Of a stretch of 64,000 nt of DNA, positions 8,044 to 15,998 are shown piece after piece (the first letter of the stretch is position 1; each line of letters opens with the position of its first letter). The stretch comes from JBBROS01 sp038229135. GTDB lineage: Bacteria; Pseudomonadota; Alphaproteobacteria; Acetobacterales; Acetobacteraceae. The DNA lies in contig JBBROS010000001.1 of assembly GCA_038229135.1 (NCBI GenBank), forward strand, positions 124,001 through 188,000, read 5' to 3'. The notes beneath the pieces were generated by a model. The model saw only the letters and a program-made list of their open reading frames with translations, was not told where the DNA came from and did no database searches. The position numbers were made by a program, and so were the translations under genes.

Positions 8044-9189
8044 ATGACGTTCCGCTTCGCCCCTTGGCGCCGCATCCTGCTCCTGGCTGGCCTCGTCCCG
8101 GCCCTCGGTCTTGCTCTCGCCGCCGCAGCCGTGCCCGCCCACGCGCAGATCGGCTCGGACCGCTACAGCGCGATCGTGGTCGACGCCAACAGCGGCGCCG
8201 TCCTCATGGCGGCCAACGCCGACGAATACCGGTTCCCGGCCAGCCTCACCAAGATGATGACCCTCTACATGGTGTTCGAAGCGCTGCGGGATCGCCGTGT
8301 CACCTTCAGCCAATACGTGCCCGTCAGCCCGGACGCCGCTTCGATGTCCCCGACCAAGCTCGGCCTCGTGCCCGGCTCGCTCATCACCGTCGAGCAGGCC
8401 ATCCTCGGCCTCGTCACCAAATCGGCCAACGACGCCGCCGCCGCCCTGGGCGAGATGCTCGCCGGCGACGAGGACCGGTTCGGCCAGATGATGACGCTCC
8501 GCGCCCGCGCGCTCGGCATGGTGAACACCACGTTCCGCAATGCGTCGGGCCTGCCAGACCCCTACCAGGTCAGCACCGCCCGTGACATGGCGACCCTCGC
8601 GCGGCATCTCCTGCAGGACTTCCCGACCTACTACCATTATTTCAGCACGCCCTCCTTCGTGTTTGCCGGGCGCGTGATCCACAACCACCAGCGCCTGCTG
8701 ACCAGCTACCCAGGCGCCGACGGGTTCAAGACCGGTTACACCCAGGCTGCGGGCTACAACGTCGTCACCTCCGCGCTCCGTGGCGAGTCGCGGCTGATCG
8801 GCGTCACGATGGGCGCTTCCAGCGGCGGCGAGCGCGACACGCACATGGCGATGCTGCTCGACCAGGGGTTCGACCGGCTTGGCGTGCCCGGCGTCTATGC
8901 GGCCCGCGCGGCGCCCTTCCGCCTGCCGAGCATCATCGGCACGGCGCAGGCTGCCCCGGTGCCGCCGCGGTTCGCCGCGCCGCGCTTCACATCCCCGGCG
9001 GCCCCGGTCATGGCGCTTCCGGCCTACGTCGCCGCACCCCCGCCGCGCCAGGCGCTCCGCCCCACCCGAGCCCTGCCCATACGCCAGCCTGCCGCCCGGC
9101 CGGCCATCCTTCGCCCGCGCGAACAGGCCCCCCAGCCCCGCCCGACCCGCACCGCCACCAGCCACTCCGGCTGGCGCGCACCAGGCTAG
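8044..9189 (+). CDS. D-alanyl-D-alanine carboxypeptidase, S11 (PBP5/6) family
   Basis: A 381-residue exported penicillin-binding protein that trims the terminal D-Ala of peptidoglycan pentapeptides. A signal peptide ends at AHA-Q (residue 34). The three S11 motifs are present: S67-LT-K70 in FPASLTKMM, the SAN triad in TKSANDAAAAL, and KTG in DGFKTGYT. After the catalytic domain comes a proline/arginine-rich tail of about 100 residues in place of the usual amphipathic membrane anchor, so how it stays at the membrane is unclear. I chose the ATG at 8044 since it opens the signal peptide; an in-frame ATG about 50 bases upstream is possible. Confidence 0.92.
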   Translation: MTFRFAPWRRILLLAGLVPALGLALAAAAVPAHAQIGSDRYSAIVVDANSGAVLMAANADEYRFPASLTKMMTLYMVFEALRDRRVTFSQYVPVSPDAASMSPTKLGLVPGSLITVEQAILGLVTKSANDAAAALGEMLAGDEDRFGQMMTLRARALGMVNTTFRNASGLPDPYQVSTARDMATLARHLLQDFPTYYHYFSTPSFVFAGRVIHNHQRLLTSYPGADGFKTGYTQAAGYNVVTSALRGESRLIGVTMGASSGGERDTHMAMLLDQGFDRLGVPGVYAARAAPFRLPSIIGTAQAAPVPPRFAAPRFTSPAAPVMALPAYVAAPPPRQALRPTRALPIRQPAARPAILRPREQAPQPRPTRTATSHSGWRAPG

Positions 9190-9234
9190 GCCCCGGCACA
9201 CCGCACGCCCGGCTTGCCGAACCCCGGCTTTTCA

Positions 9235-9298
9235 AACGCCCGACTTATCGAACGCCCGGCCCATCGGACGCCCGTCCTATCGGACGCCCCTCCTATCG
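9235..9298. repeat. 16-bp tandem repeat, four copies
   Basis: Four consecutive 16-base units of the form RACGCCCGNCYTATCG (9235-9250, 9251-9266, 9267-9282, 9283-9298), with more decayed copies just to the left. The last unit contains the stop codon of the convergent NIPSNAP gene. Confidence 0.8.
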
Positions 9299-9619
9299 GA
9301 CTTTGGAAAACGCCGTCGGCGCCAGGAAGGAGTTGACGATGTTGGCCACGATCGGCCCGTTCGCCTCCGTCCCCGCGCGCTTCTCGATCCACTCCGGGTC
9401 AGCCTGGAACGCGTTCCACTTCGCCTCCCGCTCAGCCATGCTCTCCCAGGCCAGCAGGTAGGTCAGGTCCTGGTTCGACTCGCCCACAAGCGTCGTCCAG
9501 AACCCGGCCTGCCGGATCCCGTGCCGCTCCCAGATCTTCAACGTGATCGTGTCGAAACGCTTCAGCAGGTCCGGCAACCGCCCCGGCACACAACGATACA
9601 CCCGCATCTCGTGGAACAT
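9293..9619 (-). CDS. NIPSNAP family protein
   Basis: A 108-residue single-domain protein with the NIPSNAP pattern: MFHEMRVYRCVPGRLPDLLK at the start, GIRQAGFWTTLVGESNQDL in the middle and the LLAWESMAEREAKWNAF block. These dimeric alpha-beta-barrel proteins have no settled bacterial function; some act in small-molecule modification. The ATG at 9619 is chosen because homology-like sequence begins there. It is convergent with the carboxypeptidase and divergent from asmA. Confidence 0.85.
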   Translation of the reverse strand: MFHEMRVYRCVPGRLPDLLKRFDTITLKIWERHGIRQAGFWTTLVGESNQDLTYLLAWESMAEREAKWNAFQADPEWIEKRAGTEANGPIVANIVNSFLAPTAFSKVR

Positions 9620-9717
9620 CCCTGTTTCCCCATCGTTTCTGACTCGACCCTGACCGACCAACTCCGTCCCGGCAAGCCACCTCGGAACCACCCGCCGCCG
9701 CCCCACGTTGCAGCTGC

Positions 9718-11652
9718 ATGACTGCCCCTCGCCATCGCTGGCCGTTCGTCGTCGGCACCATCGCCATACTGCTCGTGGCCGGCGCCCTGCTCTTCCAATG
9801 GGACTGGCTCATCCCCTTCGCCCAGTCCAGGGCCTCTGCCGCCGCCGGCCGCACGGTCACGATCCAGCACCTGCACGTGAGCCTCGGGCGAAAGACCCGG
9901 ATCGAAGCGGAGGGCGTCACCATCGGCAACCCGCCCGACTGGCCCGGCGGAGGCGACTTCGCCACCATCGAGCGCCTCGGCATCGACGTGCTGCCCCTCG
10001 ACTACATCCAGCACCGCCAGTTGACCCTGCCCGTCATCGACCTCCAGTCCCCCAAGGTCGACGCCCAGCAGATGAAGGACGGCAAAAACAACTGGACCTT
10101 CGGCAGCAGCGAAGCCTCGCATGACACGAGCCCCGGCCCGAAGCTCGGCACCCTCCGCGTCGCCGATGGCCACGTCCATGCCCGCAGCCAGAAGCTCGAC
10201 GCCGACTTCCAGGTCGCGCTCGAGACGCAGGACAGCAAGGACGGCACGGGCCAGATCGCCGCGAAGGCCGACGGCAAATACGCTGGCAAGCCCATCAACG
10301 CCCAGTTCCTCGGCGGCGCCCTGCTCTCGCTCCGCGACACCACCACGCCCTACCCGGTCGACCTGAAGCTCGCCAACGGCCCGACGAAGGTGAACCTGGT
10401 CGGCACCGTGAAGGACCCGCTCGCCTTCGAGGGCGCCAACCTCAAGCTCGAGTTCGCCGGACCCGACATGTCCCTCCTGCTCGCGCTGACCGGGCTCGCC
10501 ATCCCCAAGACCCCGGCCTACCGCGTAACCGGGCAGCTCGACTATGCGGATGGCGTCGTGAAATTCCTGCACTCCGTCGGCCGCGTCGGCAGCACCGATC
10601 TCGAGGGCGACGTCGAGGTCGACACGAAGCCGGACCGCCCCGTGGTGCACGCCACACTTCAGTCCAAGCTCGTCGACCTCAAGGACCTCGCGGGTTTCAT
10701 CGGGGCCGAGCCCGGGGACGCTGCAAAAGGCACGAAGGCCGTGACGAAGAACGATGGCCGCCTGCTGCCAAACGATCCGATCAGCCTGCCGAAGCTCAAC
10801 GCGACCGACGTGCACCTGCAATACAAGGCCGCCCGGATCCAGGGCCGCAGCCAGCCGCTCGACAACATGAATGCCACGCTCGATATCGTGAACGGCGCCG
10901 TCCACGTGCACCCGCTCAGCTTCGGCATCGGCCGGGGCCAAATCTCGGCCGACATCGCGCTCGACGAGAAGGGCCAGGGCGTGCACGCCAAGACTACGAT
11001 CGACTTCAAGCAGATGGACCTCGACCGCCTGCTCAGCGCCTCCGGCATCGCACGGGGTGCCGGAGCCGTGAGCGGCCGCGCCGTGATCGACGGCACGGGC
11101 CGTTCGCTCGCCGAAATCCTGGGGCGCGGCAACGGCGAGCTGAAACTCTACATGGGCCGCGGCGGCAACGTCAGCGCGCTGCTGGTGGACCTGTCGGGCC
11201 TGCAGTTCGGCAACGCGGTACTCTCGGCCCTCGGTGTTCCGGACCGTGCGACGATCCAGTGCATGGTCATCGACATGTCCCTCCAGCAGGGCACGGTGAG
11301 CACCCGCGCCGCCTTCCTCGACACCGACGAGTCCCGGATCGGAATGGGGGGTGGCGCGAACCTTCGGACGGAGGCGCTCAGCCTCAAGCTCGAGACGGAT
11401 GCCAAGCACTTCAGCGTGGGCACGCTGCCGACGCCGATCAACATCAAGGGCACGTTGGCAAGCCCGAGCATCGCGCCCGAGGTCGGGCCCCTCGCCATCC
11501 GGGGCGGCGCTGCAATCGCGCTCGGGATCATCGGCACGCCCCTGGCGGCGCTCCTGCCCACCATCCAGTTCGGCACCGGCGAGGACGGCGCGTGCAACCG
11601 CGTGCCCCGCCCGGCCACGGCTCAGACGCGCCCGGCAGCCCCCCGCCGCTGA
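9718..11652 (+). CDS. AsmA-family envelope protein
   Basis: A 644-residue protein with one N-terminal transmembrane helix (residues about 10-27) and a long periplasmic part. The segment AAGRTVTIQHLHVSLGRKT followed by VTIGNPP is the AsmA N-terminal signature, and the repeated beta-strand patches with the AsmA_2 C-terminal block (LDRLLSASGIARGAGAVSGR and GNGELKLYM) follow. AsmA-like proteins are bridge-type lipid-transport or outer-membrane assembly factors. It stands alone, with its 3' end overlapping the next minus-strand gene by 31 bases. Confidence 0.88.
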   Translation: MTAPRHRWPFVVGTIAILLVAGALLFQWDWLIPFAQSRASAAAGRTVTIQHLHVSLGRKTRIEAEGVTIGNPPDWPGGGDFATIERLGIDVLPLDYIQHRQLTLPVIDLQSPKVDAQQMKDGKNNWTFGSSEASHDTSPGPKLGTLRVADGHVHARSQKLDADFQVALETQDSKDGTGQIAAKADGKYAGKPINAQFLGGALLSLRDTTTPYPVDLKLANGPTKVNLVGTVKDPLAFEGANLKLEFAGPDMSLLLALTGLAIPKTPAYRVTGQLDYADGVVKFLHSVGRVGSTDLEGDVEVDTKPDRPVVHATLQSKLVDLKDLAGFIGAEPGDAAKGTKAVTKNDGRLLPNDPISLPKLNATDVHLQYKAARIQGRSQPLDNMNATLDIVNGAVHVHPLSFGIGRGQISADIALDEKGQGVHAKTTIDFKQMDLDRLLSASGIARGAGAVSGRAVIDGTGRSLAEILGRGNGELKLYMGRGGNVSALLVDLSGLQFGNAVLSALGVPDRATIQCMVIDMSLQQGTVSTRAAFLDTDESRIGMGGGANLRTEALSLKLETDAKHFSVGTLPTPINIKGTLASPSIAPEVGPLAIRGGAAIALGIIGTPLAALLPTIQFGTGEDGACNRVPRPATAQTRPAAPRR

Positions 11653-11945
11653 GCGCCGCGCATCCGCAAACTCGCCGCGTCCAGCGCCGGCAGCAGCCCG
11701 GGCTCGGCTACAATACGCTCGGCGCAAGCCACGGCGCGCACCAGGTCCTCGAGCGCCATGTGCCGCACGGCAGGCCGGCGAACCACGTCGGTCCATTTGC
11801 GGCCCATTGCATGGTCCAGGCACACCCGCATGAAGCAATGATCGAGCCGGATCGGCCAGCCCTGCGCCCCCGCCATGCCGGGCAGCGCCTCGCGCGTGAG
11901 CTCGAGCCATCGCGCCACGACCGCCTCTCGCGCAGTATCATCCAA
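11622..11945 (-). CDS. Small conserved protein with DHCFMR motif, function unknown
   Basis: A predicted 107-residue protein. The block RLDHCFMRVCLDHAMGRKW, followed by RRPAVRHMALEDL, is a pattern I recall from short proteins in alphaproteobacteria that are sometimes labelled GNAT-like, but no acetyltransferase motif is visible. The charged, conserved look of DHCFxR suggests a binding or catalytic site. The only in-frame start near the 5' end is a TTG at 11945; a later ATG at 11876 would remove 23 residues. The final 10 codons overlap the end of asmA on the other strand. Confidence 0.55.
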   Translation of the reverse strand: MDDTAREAVVARWLELTREALPGMAGAQGWPIRLDHCFMRVCLDHAMGRKWTDVVRRPAVRHMALEDLVRAVACAERIVAEPGLLPALDAASLRMRGAQRRGAAGRV

Positions 11946-12481
11946 TGCTGAGCCCCCTCATCCTCACGTTGGGCCTGGACGCGCCAGACCAGGCCCGGTT
12001 CGAGCGCCTGCGCCAAGCCCATTTTCCTGCGGCAATGAACCACATCCCGGCGCACCTCACCCTCTTCCACCACCTCCCGGGCGAGCTGCTTCCCGACATC
12101 GACGCCGCCCTGGCCCAACTCGCCGTCCAACCCCCGTTTCCCATCGAGGTCACCGGCCTCCGCTCCCTCGGCCGCGGCGTCGCCTTCACCCTCGCCTCGC
12201 CCGTCCTCACCCGCCTTCGCGCCACCCTCGCGCAACATTTCCACGACAGCCTCACGCCGCAGGACCGCCAGGCCTTTCGCCCCCACGTCACCATCCAGAA
12301 CAAAGCCACCCCGGAGGCCGCCCGCGCCCTCCTTGCCGCCATGCAGGCCGAGTTCAGCCATTTCACCGTCCGAGCCGACTCCCTCCTGCTCTGGCATTAT
12401 CGCGGTGGCCCCTGGGAGCACGCGGCCAATTACCCGTTCGCGTCCCCGCCCCCCGTCCAGGGAGGGGACGAGGGGGGATGA
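11945..12481 (+). CDS. 2'-5' RNA ligase / LigT-like phosphoesterase
   Basis: A 178-residue member of the 2H phosphoesterase superfamily. The two catalytic H-x-T/S-x motifs are HLTLFHH (residues about 38-44) and HVTIQ (about 115-119), about 75 residues apart. Relatives hydrolyse or join 2'-5' linked or cyclic phosphate RNA ends and some act on small cyclic phosphates; the substrate here is unknown. The ATG at 11945 begins the usual family start MLSPLILTLGLD and shares its first base with the putative start of the divergent gene. The C terminus ends in a GC-rich repeat-like stretch. Confidence 0.85.
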   Translation: MLSPLILTLGLDAPDQARFERLRQAHFPAAMNHIPAHLTLFHHLPGELLPDIDAALAQLAVQPPFPIEVTGLRSLGRGVAFTLASPVLTRLRATLAQHFHDSLTPQDRQAFRPHVTIQNKATPEAARALLAAMQAEFSHFTVRADSLLLWHYRGGPWEHAANYPFASPPPVQGGDEGG

Positions 12482-12565
12482 GCACCAGCGCAAGCTGAAC
12501 GTGCAACGCGGCTGGACAACCCGCGCGCCATCGGCCAGACGACCCATCAACCAGCCGGGGTGCCC

Positions 12566-13423
12566 ATGTCCACGTCCATCTCGCTCATCGAAGCCCTGCT
12601 GATCGCAGTATTGCAGGGCGTCACCGAGCTGTTTCCAATCAGCAGCCTCGGCCACGCCGTGGTGCTCCCGCGCCTGTTCAGCTCGATGATCGACCAGAAA
12701 TCCCCCGCCTTCCTGCCTTTCCTCGTTCTGCTCCACACCGGCACCGCCGCCGCCCTGCTCACCTACTTCTGGCGGGACTGGCTGGGCCTCGCCACGGGCA
12801 TCCTGGGCCAGGGCACCCCCACACGCGTTGCCGAGGCCCGGCGCATGGCGGTGCTCATCGTCATCGCCACCATCCCCGCCGTCATCCTCGGCTTCACGCT
12901 CAACGCCTTCTTCCGCACGCTGTTCGGCACGCCCGTCATCGCGGCCATGTTCCTGTTCCTCAACGGCATCATGCTGCTGCTCGGTGAGCGCCTCCGCGGC
13001 CACTCCGGATCGGGTCCCGTGAAGCCTCTCACGGCCCTGACGCCCAAGGACGCCCTCGCCATCGGCGTGCTCCAGTGCGGTGCCCTGTTCCCAGGCATCT
13101 CCCGCGCCGGCGCCACCATGATCGGCGGCCTGCTGCGGGGGCTCGACCACCAGGCCGCCGCGCACTTCTCCTTCCTGATCGCCACCCCGATCATCATCGG
13201 CGCGACCGCCCTCGAGGCCCGCCATCTATTGCATGAAAGCGTGCCGCCCGGCGTGCTCCAGACCGCGGTCATCGCATCGGTCGTGGCAGGCGCAACGGCC
13301 TACGCGACCACGGCCTTCCTGATGCGCTACTTCCGCAACCACGACGACTGGGCGCTGAAGCCGTTCGGCTATTATTGCTTGGCGTTCGGCGCCCTCACCA
13401 CGGCCTGGTTGCTGTTCGCCTGA
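12566..13423 (+). CDS. uppP: Undecaprenyl-diphosphate phosphatase
   Basis: A 285-residue polytopic inner-membrane enzyme (BacA/UppP type) that regenerates the undecaprenyl-phosphate carrier for cell-wall synthesis. Signature segments: LQGVTELFPISSLGH (residues about 18-32; the glutamate-containing catalytic loop) and the second inverted-repeat loop FPGISRAGATM. About eight hydrophobic segments are seen. I chose the ATG at 12566; a GTG six bases earlier is also in frame. Its stop overlaps the next ATG (TGATG). Confidence 0.93.
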   Translation: MSTSISLIEALLIAVLQGVTELFPISSLGHAVVLPRLFSSMIDQKSPAFLPFLVLLHTGTAAALLTYFWRDWLGLATGILGQGTPTRVAEARRMAVLIVIATIPAVILGFTLNAFFRTLFGTPVIAAMFLFLNGIMLLLGERLRGHSGSGPVKPLTALTPKDALAIGVLQCGALFPGISRAGATMIGGLLRGLDHQAAAHFSFLIATPIIIGATALEARHLLHESVPPGVLQTAVIASVVAGATAYATTAFLMRYFRNHDDWALKPFGYYCLAFGALTTAWLLFA

Positions 13424-14217
13424 TGCTGCGCCGCCGCCTGCTGCTCGCCGCCCCCCTGCTCGCGGCCGCCCCGGCGTTCGCCCAGACCGCCCGCACCCCC
13501 GTCGCCGCGCTCCCGCTCTCCCGCCTCGATACCGGATGGTGGCGCGCCCGGCACGAGGCCAAGCTCCAGGAGGTTCGCACCCGCCGGATCGACCTCGTAT
13601 GGCTCGGCGACAGCATCACGCAGGATTGGGAGCTGGACGGCCCCGAACCCTTCCGCACCTTCGCCCCCATCTGGCAGCACTACTATGGCGCCCGGAATGC
13701 GCTGAACCTCGGCTTCAAGGGGGACACCACCTCCCACCTGATCTGGCGCATGCAGAATGGCGAGCTCGAGGGCTTGAGGCCGCGCGCCGCCGTTATCCTG
13801 ATCGGCGCGAACAACATGGGGCGGGTCCGCTGGACCGCCCCGCAGAGCATCGCCGGCATCACCGCCGTGGTCGACGAAGCGCGACGCCGCCTGCCCCAGG
13901 CCCGGATCCTGCTCCTGTCCGTTCTACCCAGCATCCGCAACAAATACGTGGACACCACCACCATCGCCATCAACCGCGGCCTGGCCCAGGCCTATGGCGC
14001 CGGGGCCGTGCCGATGGTGACCTACGTCGACGTCACCACCCTCTTCCTCCGCGACGGCCAGGTCGACCGAACACGCTTCTTCGACGACCAGCTCACCCCG
14101 CCCGAGCCGCCGCTCCACCCCACGCCCGCCGCGCAGGCCCGGATCGCCGACGCGCTCGAGCCCGCCCTGGCCGCCGCGCTCGGAGACCGCCCCCGCCCTC
14201 GCAACCTGCCGGCCTGA
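13423..14217 (+). CDS. Exported GDSL/SGNH-type hydrolase
   Basis: A 264-residue protein with a signal peptide (residues 1-20, ending AFA-Q) and an SGNH esterase domain. Block I is WLGDSITQDW with the nucleophile serine, block III is LIGANNMG, and the terminal acid-base block is likely LHPTPAAQARIADAL with its histidine. Such enzymes deacylate sugars, lipids or peptidoglycan; the resemblance is to the acetylhydrolase-like subgroup. Coupling to uppP (TGATG overlap) hints at an envelope role, which is inference. Confidence 0.85.
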   Translation: MLRRRLLLAAPLLAAAPAFAQTARTPVAALPLSRLDTGWWRARHEAKLQEVRTRRIDLVWLGDSITQDWELDGPEPFRTFAPIWQHYYGARNALNLGFKGDTTSHLIWRMQNGELEGLRPRAAVILIGANNMGRVRWTAPQSIAGITAVVDEARRRLPQARILLLSVLPSIRNKYVDTTTIAINRGLAQAYGAGAVPMVTYVDVTTLFLRDGQVDRTRFFDDQLTPPEPPLHPTPAAQARIADALEPALAAALGDRPRPRNLPA

Positions 14218-14354
14218 GCCAGAGCCAACCACCAAGCCCGGCCGTGCACGTTCGGCAGGACGTTGCAGCCTGGACTTCGATCGACGAGATGGGCTCAATA
14301 GCGGCGGTGGTTTTGCCTAATCGACAGGCTCATTTTTGAGGAAGGGTCGTTGCA

Positions 14355-15098
14355 ATGACGATGTCACAAAAATTGTCGGCTGAAGTGCTCGGCACGTTCT
14401 GGCTCACCTTCGCCGGCTGCGGCAGCGCCGTTCTCGCCGCCGCATTTCCGCAGCTCGGCATCGCCTTCGCCGGCGTCTCGCTCGCCTTCGGCCTCACCGT
14501 CCTCACCATGGCCTATGCCGTCGGCAACATCTCGGGCGGGCACTTCAACCCGGCCGTCACCATCGGCCTCGCGGTCGGCGGCCGCTTCCCGAGCAGCCAG
14601 ATCCTGCCCTACATCATCGCGCAGCTGGTCGGCGCCGTCATCGCCGCCGGGCTGCTCTACGTCATCGCCAGCGGCAAGCCCGGCTTCGAGCTCGGCGGCT
14701 TCGCGTCGAATGGCTACGGGGACCTCAGCCCCGGCAAATACTCCATGATGTCCGCCCTCCTCATCGAGGCAGTGCTCACCTTCATGTTCCTCATCATCAT
14801 CCTCGGCAGCACCAGCTCCCGCGCCCCCTCCGGCTTCGCCCCCATCGCGATCGGCCTCGCGCTCACCCTCATCCACCTGGTTTCGATCCCCATCACGAAC
14901 ACGTCGGTCAACCCGGCCCGCAGCACCGGCCCCGCGTTGTTCGCGGGCGGCGCCTACATCGCCCAGCTCTGGCTGTTCTGGCTCGCCCCCATCGCCGGCG
15001 CCGCCGCCGCCGGGCTCGTCGGACTCTTCCTCTTCCGCGACCCCGACCAGAGCACCGCCCGCGCCCTGTCGGCCCTGCCGGAAAAGACGCCGATCTGA
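14355..15098 (+). CDS. aqpZ: Aquaporin Z-type water channel
   Basis: A 247-residue major-intrinsic-protein channel with six transmembrane segments. Both NPA loops are present: GGHFNPAVTIGLAVG after helix 2 and a second loop in which NPA is followed by R, SVNPARSTGPALF. The arginine after the second NPA and the small residues around it fit a water-selective aquaporin. The ribosome site is GAGGAAGG. The 137 bases before the gene carry a small GCCT/AGGC dyad but nothing else that I recognise. Confidence 0.93.
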   Translation: MTMSQKLSAEVLGTFWLTFAGCGSAVLAAAFPQLGIAFAGVSLAFGLTVLTMAYAVGNISGGHFNPAVTIGLAVGGRFPSSQILPYIIAQLVGAVIAAGLLYVIASGKPGFELGGFASNGYGDLSPGKYSMMSALLIEAVLTFMFLIIILGSTSSRAPSGFAPIAIGLALTLIHLVSIPITNTSVNPARSTGPALFAGGAYIAQLWLFWLAPIAGAAAAGLVGLFLFRDPDQSTARALSALPEKTPI

Positions 15099-15110
15099 CC
15101 AGCTGACCTC

Positions 15111-15144
15111 TCCTCCCCCCTCCCTTGCGGGAGGGGCCGGAGGA
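15111..15144. repeat. Short GC hairpin repeat, family B
   Basis: The core CTCCCTTGCGGGAGGGGCC with flanking C- and G-runs, related to the elements at 3911 and 22461. It lies between aqpZ and the methyltransferase gene, so a start codon placed within it (15125) is unlikely to be used. Confidence 0.6.
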
Positions 15145-15172
15145 GACGCGGCCCGAGGTTTGGGATGAGACC

Positions 15173-15943
15173 GTGACCGACCTCGCCCCAAACCTCGCCC
15201 GAACTCTTTCGACCCGATACCTCGACCTCGTCGAGGCAGCCCTGACCGGCGTGCTCTACGAGGACGCCCCAATGCCCGCCTGGGGCTTCACCACGTTCGA
15301 CCCCGTCGCCCGAGAACACGGCCGCGATTGGCCCTCCACCGCGCTGACCATGGTCGGCACCCGGCGCCTCCGCAATTTCCGCACGCTCGTGGAACGCGTG
15401 CTGCACGATGGCATCCCCGGCGACATCCTCGAGACGGGAGTGTGGCGCGGCGGCGCCTGCATCATGGCGCGCGCCGTGCTGGCCGCCCACGGCGTGACGG
15501 ACCGCCGCATCGTGCTCGCCGACAGCTTTCAGGGCCTCCCGCCCGGCGACGGCGAGCGCTTCCCGGAGGATGCCGGATCGGACCTCCACACCTTCGAGGC
15601 GCTCGCCGTCAGTGCCGACACCGTCCGCGCCAACTTCCGCAAGTTCGGCCTGCTGGACGACCAGGTTCTGCTGATCGAAGGCTTCTTCGAGCAGACCATG
15701 CCCACCCTCGCGCTCGACCGCATCGCCGTCCTGCGCCTCGACGGCGACATGTACGGCTCCACCGTTGCCGTGCTCGAAGGCGCCTACGACAAGGTGTCAC
15801 CCGGCGGCTGGATCATCATCGACGACTACGAGGTCGTCTGGGCCTCCAAGCAGGCCGTCACCGACTTCCTGGCCCGCCGCGGCCTCGTCCCGACCTTCCA
15901 GCCGATCGACGGCGTGGGCGTGTTCTTCCAGAAGCCTGCCTGA
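15173..15943 (+). CDS. TylF/MycF-type SAM-dependent O-methyltransferase
   Basis: A 256-residue protein with the macrocin O-methyltransferase fold. The SAM-binding block is GDILETGVWRGGACIMAR, followed by VLADSFQGLPP, the metal-binding DGDMYGST and WIIIDDYEVV, in family order. TylF/MycF enzymes methylate sugar hydroxyls on natural products, but many bacterial relatives stand alone and modify surface sugars; no sugar or antibiotic genes are next to it. I chose the GTG at 15173 (the protein begins VTDLAPNLARTLSTRYLDL) because the upstream ATG at 15125 lies inside a repeat. Confidence 0.82.
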   Translation: MTDLAPNLARTLSTRYLDLVEAALTGVLYEDAPMPAWGFTTFDPVAREHGRDWPSTALTMVGTRRLRNFRTLVERVLHDGIPGDILETGVWRGGACIMARAVLAAHGVTDRRIVLADSFQGLPPGDGERFPEDAGSDLHTFEALAVSADTVRANFRKFGLLDDQVLLIEGFFEQTMPTLALDRIAVLRLDGDMYGSTVAVLEGAYDKVSPGGWIIIDDYEVVWASKQAVTDFLARRGLVPTFQPIDGVGVFFQKPA

Positions 15944-15994
15944 CCCACGCTCGCTGCCTGACCCACGCTCGCTGCCTGACCCACGCTCGCTGCC
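15941..15994. repeat. 18-bp tandem repeat, three perfect copies
   Basis: TGACCCACGCTCGCTGCC three times without a mismatch, then a decayed fourth unit. The first copy begins with the stop codon of the methyltransferase. It fills the gap to the convergent MFS gene and may be a recent slippage product. Confidence 0.85.
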
Positions 15995-15998
15995 TGGA

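Noticed and set aside
9562..11910. 782-codon open frame opposite asmA
   Set aside because: Antisense shadow; it also runs through the NIPSNAP and DHCFMR genes, which have better support.
15125..15172. Upstream ATG for the TylF-type methyltransferase
   Set aside because: It lies inside a family B repeat; the GTG at 15173 begins the conserved protein.
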